From Ciona intestinalis (Eukaryota; Chordata; Ascidiacea; Phlebobranchia; Cionidae), in NCBI RefSeq assembly GCF_000224145.3, contig NW_004190439.2, positions 1 through 64,000 on the forward strand: a stretch of 64,000 nt of DNA, written 5' to 3'. The position numbers and the translations under genes were made by a program. The stretch's first letter is position 1. Each line of letters opens with the position of its first letter. Shown piece by piece: positions 23,136 to 36,308 of the stretch. The notes beneath the pieces were generated by a model, which worked only from the letters and a program-made list of their open reading frames with translations, had not been told where the DNA came from and searched no databases.

Positions 23136-25169
23136 CGTAACTTGGGTATCTCAACTAGTTTTTGGTCAAAATATTTCTGTGTCCTCTGTGCTTCTTGATA
23201 ATAACCCCAATCCAAGGAAACCAACAGAAGGCAGAGACCTAAGAATGCATTTAAGTGCACTATACACAGCTAGAAGAGCTTTCATGGCAGCGGAGACATC
23301 GGGGAAGATCAAGTGAGGTGGTCAGTTCCTTCGTGTTCATGTGTGTAGACTTTAACTTGCCGATAAAGAAAGGTTCTTGAATATAAATGGGGGAAATCAA
23401 AACAAGCCGGTTACACAGGACACACATGAGGACTCGTGTTCAGAGAGATTTCTTCCCTATGGAGGGACAATTTATCAGAAAAACCTCATCATGAAGTAAG
23501 GGATTCCCCTGTTGATGGTCTGAGAATTGAAATATCAATTCCTGCTCCATTTAAGAATCCTCCCAGGCTAAATATGGCAAAAACTGAACAAACAACAAGT
23601 TCTTTCGTTTGAAAAAGGAGGAGTTCAACACACTGCAACTGTTTTAGGTCATGCAGGAAAAGCAACAGGGAAATATAAAACCTGTTATAATATTTTTTAT
23701 GAATACCCCCCTGAACTAAAAGGGGACAAGACTTGGGTGGATTTCAATAAAATGGAAAATGTAAATAGTGGGATTATTATCTATACAGAGAATGACGAAA
23801 CCAGAGTGACAGAAGAAGTGTTTCAAATCAATGGTTTTTCTTCTGATTAAGCTAAAAAGGCAGAACTAAATTCTTGGAAAGAAAACAAAGTTTACACTTA
23901 AGTTCCAATTCCAGACTTCAAATGCAAAATCATCTTCATACGATGGTGTGTACGTTAAAAGATGTCAATGGTTCTGTTAAGCCAAGGGCAAGGTTGGTTT
24001 CAAGGGGTTTCGAAGAGTGTACTAAGAATTTGGAAAAGGACTCGCCAGTCCTCCGAGTGAAGCAAATTGTCAAGATGAAATTTCCTGTTAAGCAAACATG
24101 GAAAAGCATCTAAAATTGACTCAACAGTATTTTATTGGCAAAACGCATCACAATTGGATGGTGTGGTAGCAGTTTATGTTGATGATTTCCTTTGAGCAGG
24201 CACGGAACATTTCAAGCAAAATGTTATACAAGCAATGTGGAAAGACTACAAAATTGGTCAAGAAAATGAAGAGTTTTTAAATATATTGGTTTAAAAGTTA
24301 ATCAGAACAAGACCTCAATCTGCATTTGCCAAAGTAACTACATTGTTATTCTTAATGCTATTCCGATCAGCCTGCAAGAATTGAAAAATAAAAAACAAGA
24401 ACTTAGTAATCAAAAGAAAGATGAACTTCGATCAAGGATTGGACAATTACTTTGGATTAGCAATCAAACAAGGCTAGATATAAGTTTCAATACATGTTTA
24501 TTGTCAACCAGATTCAAAGATGCAAAGATGCAAAGATTAAACATATCATTCACTGTAATAAAGTCATATGTAATGCACAGTCAAAGAAAGTTTATCTCAA
24601 CTACCCATCTTTGGGAAGTTGTAAAAATCTGAAGATCGTTGTGTTTACGGACGCTGCTTTTGCAAATTTGTGTATTGGAGGAAGTCAGGAAACTTATTTC
24701 ATATTTTTAGTTGAAGAAAACAACCAGTGCAATTTACTTTCTTGGCAATCTAAAAAGATCCGAAGAGTGGTTAGAAGTACTCATGCTGCAGAAACCTTAG
24801 CCATGTCGGATGCTGTGGATGCGGCAAATCATCTTCGTTTTCTATTTGTGAGATCTGGGATCAGTCTGAAGGGGGTGTTTTGGATATAAATATAATCTTC
24901 GAGTCGACATTGGAAGCTTAAGGGAGCTGATTTTGGGAAAGGAAATCTCTGTTAAATTGATTTCAACAAAATGTATGCTAGCTGATACTTTGACAAAGCA
25001 AGATGTTTCTACAGACATCTTAAAATCTGTATGTTCCCGAAACCGACTTCCTAATTTTTTCACTTAATTTTTTGTTTTAAAAGAGTTAAAGTGCGTTAAG
25101 TTACCATTGTTTTAGTTCCTATTGTATCTAACTTGTATGTGCGGTGCCCCTCCCCAATCATGTGTACTA
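23136..25169 (+). mobile_element. Ty1/Copia fossil (copy B), right part
   Basis: It starts after the gap inside the integrase C-terminal region, similar to copy A at about 14437 onward. Reverse-transcriptase blocks follow (about 23870-24300), then an RNase H region at about 24380-25060 with RRVVRSTHAAETLAMSDAVDAA. It ends in a partial LTR at 25094-25169 (CGTTAAGTTACCATTG...). It is broken, with many breaks, and its LTR is incomplete. It is a separate copy, not a continuation of copy A, because the integrase region is represented in both. Confidence 0.8.
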
Positions 25170-25537
25170 ACTTTACAAAGAATATATTAAAATTTGACTC
25201 ACATTCATATTCATGATTACTAAAACATAACATCAGATTGTTTGTGATATTGTAAATACTTGGCAAATCATGCCCACTTTACACCTGCTCTAATTGACTA
25301 ATCAGATACAAAGGATTCGTGGAACAATTAGCATTATTACGTGTGATAGGACAGACATTCGCATAAAATGCTTAGGAGCATTTATTATATAAATGTTTTT
25401 TTTCTTTACTTCGTTGCGACTGTGCGTCAGTCATGTTAATAACAAAAATTCGGCCAATACTGGGAACATTTAAATTTATCCAGCAGTTTAATTAATCGTA
25501 AACATGTGTGTTCTGTAGCCAATTTTTGACACTATAA
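25170..25537. other. Non-coding stretch
   Basis: It is AT-rich with no ORF that resembles a known domain. Nothing specific is seen between the Copia fragment and the target duplication of the next element. Confidence 0.5.
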
Positions 25538-25545
25538 CTATCCCC

Positions 25546-26365
25546 CAACGGCGGACATTGGGGTGCCAGTGGGTGCTCAAGCACCCCCAATAAAATAAAC
25601 AATAGAAGTGCTAACTCGCGGGCTTAAAATCTTTCCTGCGTGGGTTTGTCTGGAGGACGTGCGGACTTAAAATATCATAGTTACGATCAGTAATTCAAAT
25701 GAAACAGCTGACGTTAATTAACAATAATCCGTCATGCGTAGCAGGGCTTCATGGTCATGTTAATCGAGGGTAGTCAATTCCCATTAGAAAACGGAAAATT
25801 TCCGTATGCGATTGGTATAAACGAGAGAGCAATTGGTACACGCGAGATTGAAAAAATATTAAAATTGAAGGAAGAGAAGCACTAAAATTTATTGAGCTTG
25901 ACTTTTTTTTCCTTTAACTTTCGTTCGTTCATAGGAAAAAAGATAGTAATACAAAGTGAGCGGCAATGTAGCTGATCAGTATTAATCAAAATTAATAACT
26001 GTATTCACGATATTGCAAGTTATAATAAAGAAAAATGGTTGTTCTGCACGTTCTTAGTAGGTAACGTTATATGTGTTGCTTTTCTTAAACAATTTTGGAT
26101 AAACGACCAGCGTGAATACTAAACGTTAATTATGACACATAAATGCTAAGCTACGATGCACGTGGACGTTAAACTACGACGCACAGAAGGCTAAACTACG
26201 ACATATGTAAAGGTCAAGTACAACGCACGTCGCTTCGCACGAACTATTTTATATATCGGTGTATTATCTTTGCATTTTGACCGATAACGATTATCGGTAA
26301 AACGCAAATTTCGGCCAGCCTCTAGTTGTCAGCCCCCCCAAATATTGACCAAGTGTCCACCATTG
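25546..26365. mobile_element. Non-autonomous hAT-like element with 8-bp target duplication
   Basis: The direct 8-mer CTATCCCC (25538-25545 and 26366-26373) flanks an 820-bp segment. The segment starts CAACGGCGGACA and ends with the inverted equivalent (CAATGGTGGACA when reverse-complemented, 10 of 12 identical). An 8-bp duplication with short CA-starting inverted repeats is the hAT pattern. There is no transposase; the interior includes a local GTGCTCAAGCACCCCC palindrome near the left end. Confidence 0.75.
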
Positions 26366-26373
26366 CTATCCCC

Positions 26374-29300
26374 GTGTTTGTGTACCACTTTCACCACATA
26401 GTAAGCTATTGTATCAGTCATATTTAAGTAACATTGCGAATAAACCAGCAATCAAAAACAGGCAACTGTAACTTATGATTGCAGTTAAATTAAAGATCCA
26501 CCCCTTAGTTAAACAAAAGCATAACAATTACATTTGTAACGTTTAGTTATATTTCGACACTGTGACGATATAATAGGTTTCCAGCACCAGTCCTTAATTT
26601 TAAATTAACCTAAATAAAATTTATTCAATTTAAGAAATACAATATATCAGAACACTGCTGTTTTAGTTTTATGCTACTATTTTTAAAGAATCTACTTTTA
26701 CACCTGCTTTATGACTATAAGCCAACGATTTCTTGCGGTACTGATCGCAGCGCACGATTTAATTGAAAACGGGCCAATCATGTTTCGTCTTTTCCTTATT
26801 ATAGCTGGATTACTGCAATGATTCCCACTTGCAACACACAAAACTGTAGGTACAAAACATTTGGGTGTAACAATAATGTTTTAATCACTAAAAAATCTTT
26901 TCTGCTTGTTTCTTCCGGCAACTAAATTAGTTTTAAGAAAGTAGGTAGTTTGTATTCTACAATAAGTTGTACCCAAACAAACATAAGTAAAAATATTTAT
27001 ATTGGTCACCAGTGGCGCAGCCAGTAAAAAGTAAGGGGTGGGGGGTTTCGATAGAAATTTTTTTTAAACAAACCCCCCCATTTTTGCTGAAACCACCCTC
27101 CTTTTACACTTTGATGGATGTAACTTGGTATAAAAAGATGACTAAACTCTACTCTCTTGGACACTGTTTTGGAGCAATATAATGTTTATTTTTTTCTGAT
27201 CAGGAGAAATCTCGGACACTAATTTAGAACGATATAATGTTTTTTATTCTGAATGGGAGAAATCTCGTAAATCCGAAAGTAATAAGTTTTACCCGCGACA
27301 CTCAAGCTACCAAATCTTGGTATAAAGCGTAATTCAGACTATAGTGCCGGCGCATGTGTGATAGAAAGTTTGTTAAGTCTTTAAATTTTTGTTTTATGTT
27401 AGTCGCGTGTTCCTAATTATCAGGTAACGAAGTCGATCGAATAGCAAACATTTTCGTGCTGCATTTTAAACATTTTTTCGTTCAATTATGTCTTATTATA
27501 ACATAACTGAACTATTAATTACGATGTTTTATAATGTACCAATCGAGAGAAATGTGCCTCTTACCTAACCAACCACGACATCGAAACGTCACATATTTAC
27601 GCCCTGCACCTGCTTAGGGGGTGGAGGAAGACGCATGCAGTTCAACACTCAGTAAGGGAAGCAGTCGTTGTGAATCTGTTCCCGCGAAAAATGACAAAAT
27701 GCAACGTCAGCATGTAGCCAGTGTTTTATAAATTATGCATTTATTTAATTCAATGGTTCCCAACTATTTCTACTTGCATACCACTTTTTGGTTGATGCAG
27801 CTTTCTCGTATTACATACATATTAAAAGCTTGTGAATGTTAAACAAAAAGTCGCCTGATTATTTACCTAGTTTTTCAGCGTAAATTCGCAACACAAACTT
27901 GGCATTGCCTTTCACAAAGTTGCTTGTAAATTTGACTATCAAACAGAGTAACAGGCTGTAATATACAACCTAAATATGTTCTAGAAGTAGCACTGCTGTA
28001 TATTTACAATGTTTTGCTCAGCCAAGCAGCATGTCAATTACAAAATAGTTGGAATTCACAGGTGAATTCATTGCATAATAACAGCGATTGTTTGATCTGG
28101 CAATTCATTATGACATAATACTAATTCATACGTTGATTATTTGCATCATAATAGCGGTTGTCCCTTTGATTATTTTGCCTGCAGGGACTTAAAATCAGGT
28201 AGGATATTTTTGATGTTTTACTTATGGATAGGTTTGCAAAAATATAGTACGCACTTTAAGCAGCGCCTTGTTTAAAAAAGTTGGGAACCACATGGAAGCA
28301 TAAAATGACCGCTCTACATAATTAATAATGTAAATTAAATTAATAGATGCCGAATTTGTGGTCACTGTTGGTCACACAATACTTTCAATCCCTTTTAATT
28401 ATGGTACAATCAAATACCCTCGGTGTAAGCTGCATAGTAATAAATTCGGGACCACTAAGATATTGCCTGCTGTCATAGGTGTTCGGTTTAGAAAAATGTT
28501 GGAGGTGCTAAACATGACGCCAAAATTAAACAAATCGTTATAGGCGTCGTTTATGAGTATTGGCGTATCTCGAGACGCACATTACAGAATAATTAGGTAT
28601 TCTAGCTGGGATATCCTAGAATACTTTTTTCGAACCTAAACTAGAACTTTGAATCTTTTTTTTATTTAGATGAAAAAATAATTTTACCCACATATATCAG
28701 TAGCCTTGTTGGATCATGAGCTATACATTAGAAATTGTACTGTTGGGTAACTTTTCTGCGGTGACAGAGAGCTCCAAACCCTGCAGAATGATGGTGCGAA
28801 AACGCCAAATCCCTAGCTTTGTATGAAGCCAAAACGGCCTAGCCGAAAAATATAGCAACTTCTGAAAAGACGTTGAAACGTTATCTCTTGCAAGCAAGAA
28901 TTTTTTTTAAATTATGACTTTTGTAAAATTGTTAAAATACACAAAGAGATAAAGTATGATAACATCCAAAGGCGTTGTTATTGCACCTATGGTTTGTAAT
29001 TCAGGGTGCAGCTGCACCCTGTGCACCTTTTAGTTACAATGTCAACTACTTAGATTATGTACACGTAGGCTAATAAGGTAATTACCACAATCGCACAATG
29101 ACGATTAATGTAACTTCTAGTAACTTCTAGGAATGTTCTGAAGTTGTAAAACGAAAAGCTTCAACGAAAAGCTCGGCACAAGCCCGAGCACCTATGACGT
29201 CATTAGGGAGAAAGGCGTACGAGAATGCACTTCTATTCAGCCGAAAAAGCGTCGCTAATTTAAATATTACAGAGCACGTGGTTTGCAGTTAAAAAGACAT

Positions 29301-31109
29301 CATTTCGTAATTTCCAGTAAAAATCATCATTTCGTAATTTCCAGTAAAAATTATTTAATTGAAAAGTATTTATAACTTTTGCAGCCAGTTATGCAACTAG
29401 CGCGTTCAAAAGGGGTCTGTCATACAGATAAAAATCAACGTTATTTCTGAAGCGATATAAACGCTTTAGATATTGGTCTTGCACACTAATATATCTATTC
29501 TATTTTATGCGGTAAATTAGGACTAATATTACATTATTTATACTAAATTAGAAACGTCTTTTTAATAAATGAAACATTGGTGTAAGTTTTACGCATGTCC
29601 ATCGTGGATATTCTAACGTTTATTTACTTCAGAATAACTTTAATAAACCATTACGATTGTTACATTACAAACGAGATTGTTATAAAACAATCAAGTTTTA
29701 TTTGCTTCTATGCGATCTGTAATTTGTGTATAATTTTTGTTTCTGATGATTAGTTTAAATGCAGGTAATTCGCGATTATGTGAATTTTAATTGATGCAAA
29801 TAGAAGAGCGAAGAGCGACGCTATCAGTAAATTGGAACCAACAGAGATTGTAATATGATATTACAAAGGATTGTCTCGGTCGAGCCTGGACAGAAGCCAA
29901 AAAACATCGTTTGATGGCACCGCTTGAAAACCGGAATTTCATTACGTAATTTTTCAAGAGAATAAGTTCACAACGATTGCTTCATTTGTTAGGTGTAGAA
30001 TGTATGCTACCGCATGCGTCTTCCTTTGTATTCTACCCCGGCGCAGAGCATAAAAATGTGACGCTCATACACGAGGTTTCAATCTCATGTATGATTGGAA
30101 GTGGGAACATTCTTTCCGATTGTTATATTATGAAACGTCATAATTTATAGTTATTTTGTTATAGGACAAGTGACGTAACAATTAAATAAAACATGTTTCA
30201 ATTCCCAGCGAAAGAAAGTAATATTGAATGCAACGCCTGTTTTAGCACTTTCTGTCTCCATGCGTGTTTGCGGAAATGGGGTCTGTCATTCAACAAAACA
30301 GCCCCCATGGTTGCAGCAGTTTATTTATTTCATTATAAAAAAGTTTTATTGGCTTTTTATTTAAAATCAGATACAGGAACATTGCGCACTCGTGTAATTT
30401 GACACCGGCTGTAAAGCGGGTAATTTCACTGACATTGCGATTTGTTACTTGCGAGACAGCAAATTCACAACGAACGAAAATAATTAAAGCTATGTTGACT
30501 GTTCTCGTTATCTCCTCTTAGTAGCTTCACTTTATTTTCATTTTCAGTATTTTTCGCTCTCGCGTGCAACCATAGGTGCCGAGTATGCGTAGGCGGCGCC
30601 TACGTACGAAATAATGGCACGGAGGCGGCCTCCGTACACGAATTAACAAAAAAACATGTATTTTTACTAAATTTATTAATATTTTCGTATTGTTCTCATA
30701 AAAATATACCATTGCGGTAAAGAAAATCAAAATTAACGACGTGACAATAAGAGAACGGATATTTAGGCATGCATTGACCGCATGGTACTTGGTCATGCGT
30801 TGACCACATGTGCAGAATCTGTTATATAGCTGTTACGTATGCGTAATTGTCTTATTTACGTCACAATCGTCACTTTGAACATGCGGTAATCATGCTTGGA
30901 ACAGGTTAGTAACGTTAGTTTAAACCAGGTTCAAACAAACGTTGTTGATCTATCGTTGGTAAATGATAAAGGTGGTTACATTAATATTCATTGTAGATGA
31001 AAGTATTCATTGTAGATGGAACAATTCTTTACTTGATCGCAAACGTTCAACTTCAAACCTGTTTTCAAGCTCCCGCTGGCTAAATAATCAAGGGGACAAT
31101 CGCTATTAT
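26374..31109. other. 4.7-kb stretch without a supported gene
   Basis: No ORF here longer than about 90 codons resembles a known protein and no exon pattern is visible. It holds repeat-like pieces: a segment starting CAGTGGCGCAGCCAG near 27010, a hAT-like element at about 27752-28290, a GGGTGCAGCTGCACCC palindrome near 29005, a 28-bp tandem duplication at about 29300-29355, and a GC-richer GTAGGCGGCGCCTACG palindrome near 30588. It looks like intergenic repeat debris. Confidence 0.6.
27752..28290. mobile_element. Possible hAT-like MITE
   Basis: The left end has TGGTTCCCAACTATTTCTAC and the right end GTTGGGAACCA (28280-28290), inverted repeats of 11 bp of a motif common in hAT termini. A TACCACTTTTTGG block near the left end is also typical. 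The interior is non-coding. A clean 8-bp duplication was not found. Confidence 0.45.
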
Positions 31110-31234
31110 NNNNNNNNNNNNNNNNNNNNNNNNNNNNNNNNNNNNNNNNNNNNNNNNNNNNNNNNNNNNNNNNNNNNNNNNNNNNNNNNNNNNNNNNNNN
31201 NNNNNNNNNNNNNNNNNNNNNNNNNNNNNNNNNN
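31110..31234. other. Assembly gap (125 N)
   Basis: A run of N. The Copia fragment to its right begins abruptly at the gap edge. Confidence 1.
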
Positions 31235-31792
31235 ATGCTGTGGATGCAGCAATTTACCTTCGTTTTCTTTTTTGTGAGATCTGGGATCAGTCTGAAGATG
31301 GTGTTTTGAATATACATATTGAAGTTCTCACTGACAACATGTCACTATGTGAAGCACTACGGTCAACCAAGTCAGTTGTGGAGAAACGTCTTCGAGTCGA
31401 CATTGGGAGCTTAAGGGAGCTGATTTGGGAAAAGGAAATCTCTGTTAAATGGATTTCAACAAAATGTATGCTAGCTGATGCGTTGACAAAACAAGGTGTT
31501 TCTACAGACACCTTAAAATCTGTGTGTTCTCGAAATCGACTTCCTAATTTGTTCGCTTAATTTTTTGTTTTAAAAGAGTGGGAGTGTGTTAAGTTATCAT
31601 TGCTTTAGTTCCTATTGTATCTAATTGGTTTGTGTGGTGCCCCTCCCCAATCATGTGCATTATGTTCTGCCTCAGTGATTTTGCCTTCTTCCTTTTTCTG
31701 TCTGGCCTCCTGACTGACCTTGTTGGTCATTCATTCTAAACATGTGCTTGTGTTGTGAGGTGCTCTTAATAAACTTAACTACTGACTTAACA
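31235..31792 (+). mobile_element. Ty1/Copia fossil (copy C): RNase H end and complete 3' LTR
   Basis: From the gap edge the plus strand encodes the end of a Copia RNase H (with EVLTDNMSLCEALRSTKSVV and CMLADALTKQ) up to about 31560. A purine-rich run follows, then a full 206-bp LTR (31587-31792; TGTTAAG...CTTAACA). The visible coding part is short and the copy is a fragment. The LTR ends only about 180 bp before the first exon candidate of receptor gene A, so its regulatory sequences are next to that gene. Confidence 0.85.
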
Positions 31793-33402
31793 ATATTAAT
31801 TGCATTTAATTTGAAGGAATATTTGCACTTATAAAATTGATAGTTCCACAATGTTTAAACAGCTTCATATAGTGTACTCCAAACTGTACTGATTCTGCAG
31901 AAATTAGATAAATCGTTTTCAATTGTATTTTGTTTGAACATTTAAATGGGAATTAAAATTGTCATATGTTTTAGATGAAAGTACCTGCATTATTACTGAT
32001 AATGTGTTGTTACTGCATTCTGCTTTACTAACAACCTCTACCTGGTAATCGCCTCCCCATTTTTATCCACATGTAATATGTTTTTTTTTTCACAGCACCA
32101 ACTGCTATATTGATTGGCAACAATACCATTTGTGATGGAAACACAGCTACATTCCAATGTAATGCATCTGGGGGTGTCCCTTCTTTGGAAAGAGTTGAAA
32201 TTTATTTCAATCAACAAAAACAAACAGTAAATGTGAAATAAAAAATTAGGCTGTTATTTATTTAATTGTTTCAACCAGTTGGTTGGCAACACATGGACAA
32301 GCAATCCACTGAGTAGTTCAAACAATGAAGATATAGTGGAATGTAGAGCTATAAATAGCTACACTGCCATGCAGGAATATTCAAACTTGGGAAGAGACAG
32401 CAAGACATTGATTGTTCTTTGTAAGTGTAGAATATTTCATTGTCTGTTTTCTGCATGGCTGTGCACAAATGGTTTTACTAACACAACTAATTGCATTAGC
32501 TGTACTTTCGCATCACGCTAAACTCTTAGGATAGCAGTGCAAATTAGCAGATTACGTATCAACTGTAAAAAAGAATTTAGTTTTAACATGAATTGTTATG
32601 TTTCTTGAAATTGTTCAATTTCTAATTGTTGTGATGAGTAACCTTGTGCTCCAGATTCAGCAACAAATCCAAAGTTTGAAACCAAATTCACGGATCTGTT
32701 GATCAATTCAAGCAGTGGTTACCTGCTTAGATCAGATGAGACGTTGACCATGAATTGCTCAGCTGATGGAAACCCTGCTGTAACTTGTAACTGGTCATGT
32801 TCTCCTACAAATTGTGGTAGTTTACCAAACACTTGTGAGATCAACAATGTAAAGGTTGTTGGTTCCACAACCATCACATGTACGGTTGGTAATGGTGTTT
32901 GTGGAGGTGGTACTACCAGTATTACTCAACACATAACAGTGGTACCTAAAACTAGTAAGTTGAACTCAAGTGAAAAACAGCTTTCATTCACTTACACTGT
33001 TTATTTATCAATAGGAGACCCTTATCTTATAATTGATGGTGTAGTTTCGACAGCTATTTCTATCACAAAAAACAAAACAGAGAGTTTAAGTTTAGTATGT
33101 GCGATTCCAAACCAGAATGAAATGAACACGTTAATAGTTTGGAAGAAAGATGGAATTATAAACTTCGGATCAGATAATGTGACCATAAACAATCTATCCC
33201 CAGAAGATACAGGATCGTATTCTTGTCACACAAGCGATGCTTTTGGAAATTTTTCATCATCTTTATACGTTGATGTATATTGTGAGTAATGCAACATCTG
33301 CATGGAAATGTTTAATTTGGAAAACCAGATGGATCAATTGGAAAAGTATCTTTCTTTTTACCTTATCAAAGCACTTTACTAAGATCGGATCAGTGTATTA
33401 TG

Positions 33403-33970
33403 TTTACTGTAATTAGTGTACTATGTTTAATTACATAATGATATGCTGTTGTTCTGAAACAAGAACTGTGAATTTATTTCTGTTCTGTATTCTGTTTTTT
33501 TTGTAGTTAAAGGGGCATGCCAACGAAAAATAAAAACTTGTGTATGGATAGAGATGCCCAAATGTGACCCAAAGGTACCGTCAAAGTTTCCCAAAATGAT
33601 ACAGCTTCTAAAAAATTTTGTGAAAAAACCCGCTGAAGTTAAAAAAAATCGGCTGTTTCGACAATGTATGGGATTTCCCATAAGAAATAAGGACACTGAA
33701 TTTTGACCGTTTCTAGTTTGTAAACTACTAAAGAAAATTCAAATTTTATTTTGTATTTGGTATAATGAATGCTTCTTCTTTGTGAATATATTAAAAAAAA
33801 TAAAAATGCAAACTTTATTATGTTTTAATTTTTCGATTGAACCTAGGTACATACCAGAGTGTTACTGTAATTAGTGTATTATGTTTGATTACATAATAAT
33901 ATGCTGTTGTTCTGAAACAAGAACTTTGAACTCTAATTTTGTTCTGTATTCACTGTGTTTGTGGTTAATA
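33403..33970. repeat. Intronic direct repeat around a ~360-bp insert in gene A
   Basis: A roughly 100-bp segment (TACTGTAATTAGTGTACTATG...) at 33403-33505 recurs at about 33862-33970. Between the copies lies a different sequence starting AAGGGGCATGCCAACG with no gene. The duplicated flank and the duplicated Ig2 exon downstream suggest a segmental duplication inside the gene. Confidence 0.6.
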
Positions 33971-34422
33971 TGACACTGTGTTATAATAAACTCTTGCTTT
34001 TTCTTGAATTGAAGTCTTTTCATTCGTTTTGTGCCGACTTAAAAACTATATTAAAAAATGTTCATCATTGTTGAAATATATACGTTTGCAATTTTCTGTG
34101 GTGCAAATGTTACAACAACATTAACACTAATAAACAAGTTCTCTTCATGTATATGTATCATATCTTTCATTTTTAAATGTTATATTGAGCAACCTTGTGC
34201 TCCAGATCCAGCAACAAATCCAAAGTTTGAAACCAAATTCACGGATCTGTTGATCAATTCAAGCAGTGGTTACCTGCTTAGATCAGATGAGACAATGACC
34301 ATGAATTGCTCAGCTGATGGAAACCCTGCTGTAAATTGTACCTGGACTTGTTCTCCTACAAATTGTGGTAGTTTACCAAACACTTGTGAGATCAACAATG
34401 TAAATGTTGTTAATTCCACAAC

Positions 34423-34472
34423 NNNNNNNNNNNNNNNNNNNNNNNNNNNNNNNNNNNNNNNNNNNNNNNNNN
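34423..34472. other. Assembly gap (50 N) inside gene A
   Basis: It cuts the second Ig2-type exon. The transmembrane exon expected before 34810 may be lost here. Confidence 1.
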
Positions 34473-35527
34473 TGTATAAATATAATAGTGGTTTAATATA
34501 TATCAGAAAGTCAGTTCTTTTATTTATGTAAATTAATTAAATATATTGTTAAGAAGTTTCACTTATGTATCTTTATAAATAATTTAAAATTATATTGACC
34601 ATGTTTTCAAAAGAATAAACAACATAAAGGTGAGAATATTTACATTATAATACAACATGTATTAATAAAATATTGGGTAAATATAATCCATAGTCGCCCA
34701 AGTTATGTCAGAATGTGCAAAGTAATTAATTATTTGCTTAAGAAGGAAGTTTCACATTTGCACCTTTCTAGATAAGTTAAAATTATATTGACTATGTGTT
34801 TTCTTGCAGATAAAGAATTTACAGGAAAAAGGTAAACAACAGTTTAACTTGTGCAATAAATACAATAACAAAATATTAACATTTACTTTAAATTGCAGCA
34901 ACATTGGAATGGAAGCAGAGCATGGTAAGAATGTAATTTGTAACAAATGTTATTCAAATGCAGAACACTTTCTCGTTTATTTGAGTGAAAAAAAAACCGA
35001 ATAGTCACATTTACTATATATTTATATTCATTGTTCAAAACAAATGGTTGTTTATATCTTCAGGTTACTATGAAGTTGCTGATCAATCACCATATCAAAA
35101 TGAACAAGTAACTAACGTGAGTAAAAGTATTTAGATCATTGTTTTTTTTTAAAAAATTTTCTGGATGTGTTTAAAATAATTGAATTGTTATTTTTCTATT
35201 AGAACATACCTGCAACACAATCAACGAATTATGAAAACCTAAAGGATAATGTCAATGTAACAAGAGGTAAGATTTAATTTAATTTTCTTCAATGTTTTCT
35301 TTGATTTAAACGTTTATTTTGATGCAGATGAGCAAGGTTATGCTGATTTACAAAGTGCAGGCCCAAGCGTTGTAAGTTATTTCAATATATTTAATCGTAT
35401 GATTAAGTTATTGTGTAAATATGTTCAGGTAACAACACCTAACGACGGATACGAAGTTTTTATTAAAAGAAACGAGAATACGGCGGGCAATCAACAAAAC
35501 GAAAGTCAGTACGAACACTTCGGTTAA

Positions 35528-36308
35528 TTTATTCCTGGACATTTTTAAACGATGCTTGTTTGGTATTTTAGTCTGTTTGAGTTGTACCAGCGACCTTTTG
35601 TTTCAAGAAATGTAAAGGAAAGTCCTTTATAGTGCCTTTACAAGCAACATGGGGTATTACAAACGGCTGTTCGTGAAAGGCATATGAACCAATGTGTAAT
35701 AGCCTACACTCGTCTTTTTAAATAATACATACACGGTATAGTCCACCGTAATATGGAAAATAGGATTTCCTTTTTGGTTTATTTATAGTTCGTGTAGGCG
35801 GGATATGTGCAATTCAATCACTACTTTGCATCTAATTTGTGACGAGTCGCTAGTTATGTAATTATTCGCATAACTTAGCTGACCTGAGTAATGTTAATTT
35901 TTGGTGAAACATAGGTAGCCAATGCCGGTATACTAGTTACTGCAATGAAGCGCGATAGACAGTGTTTTATTACAGGATTTGCTTTTAAGTTGGTTTATTA
36001 TATAACAGTGCAATACCGTTTGTAACGTTGCCTCGAGATAATCGAAATCTATGCACGAGAAACGGTAAACACGCTAGTACTTTACACGACCTAACGTTGT
36101 TAGGGAAGTGCAGCCAGCGCAGGTATTTCAAACCAACTCAATAGCGATACTTCGCTTTAATCAATGTGTAAAGTTAATCTAATATGTTCTTTAAATATCT
36201 AAGTGAAGTTTGTTGCTTGAGTCAATAAATATGTACAAGTTCATTTAAACAGTTAATTTATATATTAGTTGTCAGTTATCAGCACCAAACGTTTTTATCA
36301 GTCTAACA
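35528..36308. other. Intergenic region between genes A and B
   Basis: 780 bp without an ORF or recognised repeat. The region upstream of 36309 should hold the promoter of gene B, but no clear TATA element was identified. Confidence 0.5.

Larger units (their letters stand above)
31975..35527 (+). pseudogene. Receptor gene A: Ig-like receptor with tyrosine-rich tail, incomplete or defective
   Basis: This is a paralog of genes B and C. Exons by splice signals and conserved phase: a signal-peptide-like exon 31975-32044 (MKVPALLLIMCCYCILLY) with an in-frame TAA at 32029; Ig1 in two exons 32096-32226 and 32279-32420 (same 131/142 nt sizes as in C); Ig2 32655-32954; Ig3 33015-33281 (DTGSYSCHTSDAFGN); and a second Ig2-type exon, 34206 to the gap at 34423. 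The tail follows: 34810-34831, 34899-34924, 35064-35116, 35203-35266, 35328-35371, 35429-35527. The tail is in phase and has YEVA, YQNE, YENL and YADL motifs but lacks the ITAM-like exon of B and C. No transmembrane exon is visible; the gap may hide it. Either a decayed copy or a gene damaged in this haplotype or assembly. Confidence 0.6.

Noticed and set aside
30193-30402. 69-codon plus-strand ORF as a small gene
   Set aside because: No domain, no splice context and composition like the surrounding non-coding DNA.
8903-31792. One 22.9-kb Copia element bounded by the LTRs at 8903-9108 and 31587-31792
   Set aside because: The integrase and RNase H regions occur more than once between them and the flanking bases do not match, so at least three separate copies are present.
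33427-33696. 89-codon minus-strand ORF in gene A
   Set aside because: It lies in an inserted repeat-like segment of an intron and has no recognisable domain.
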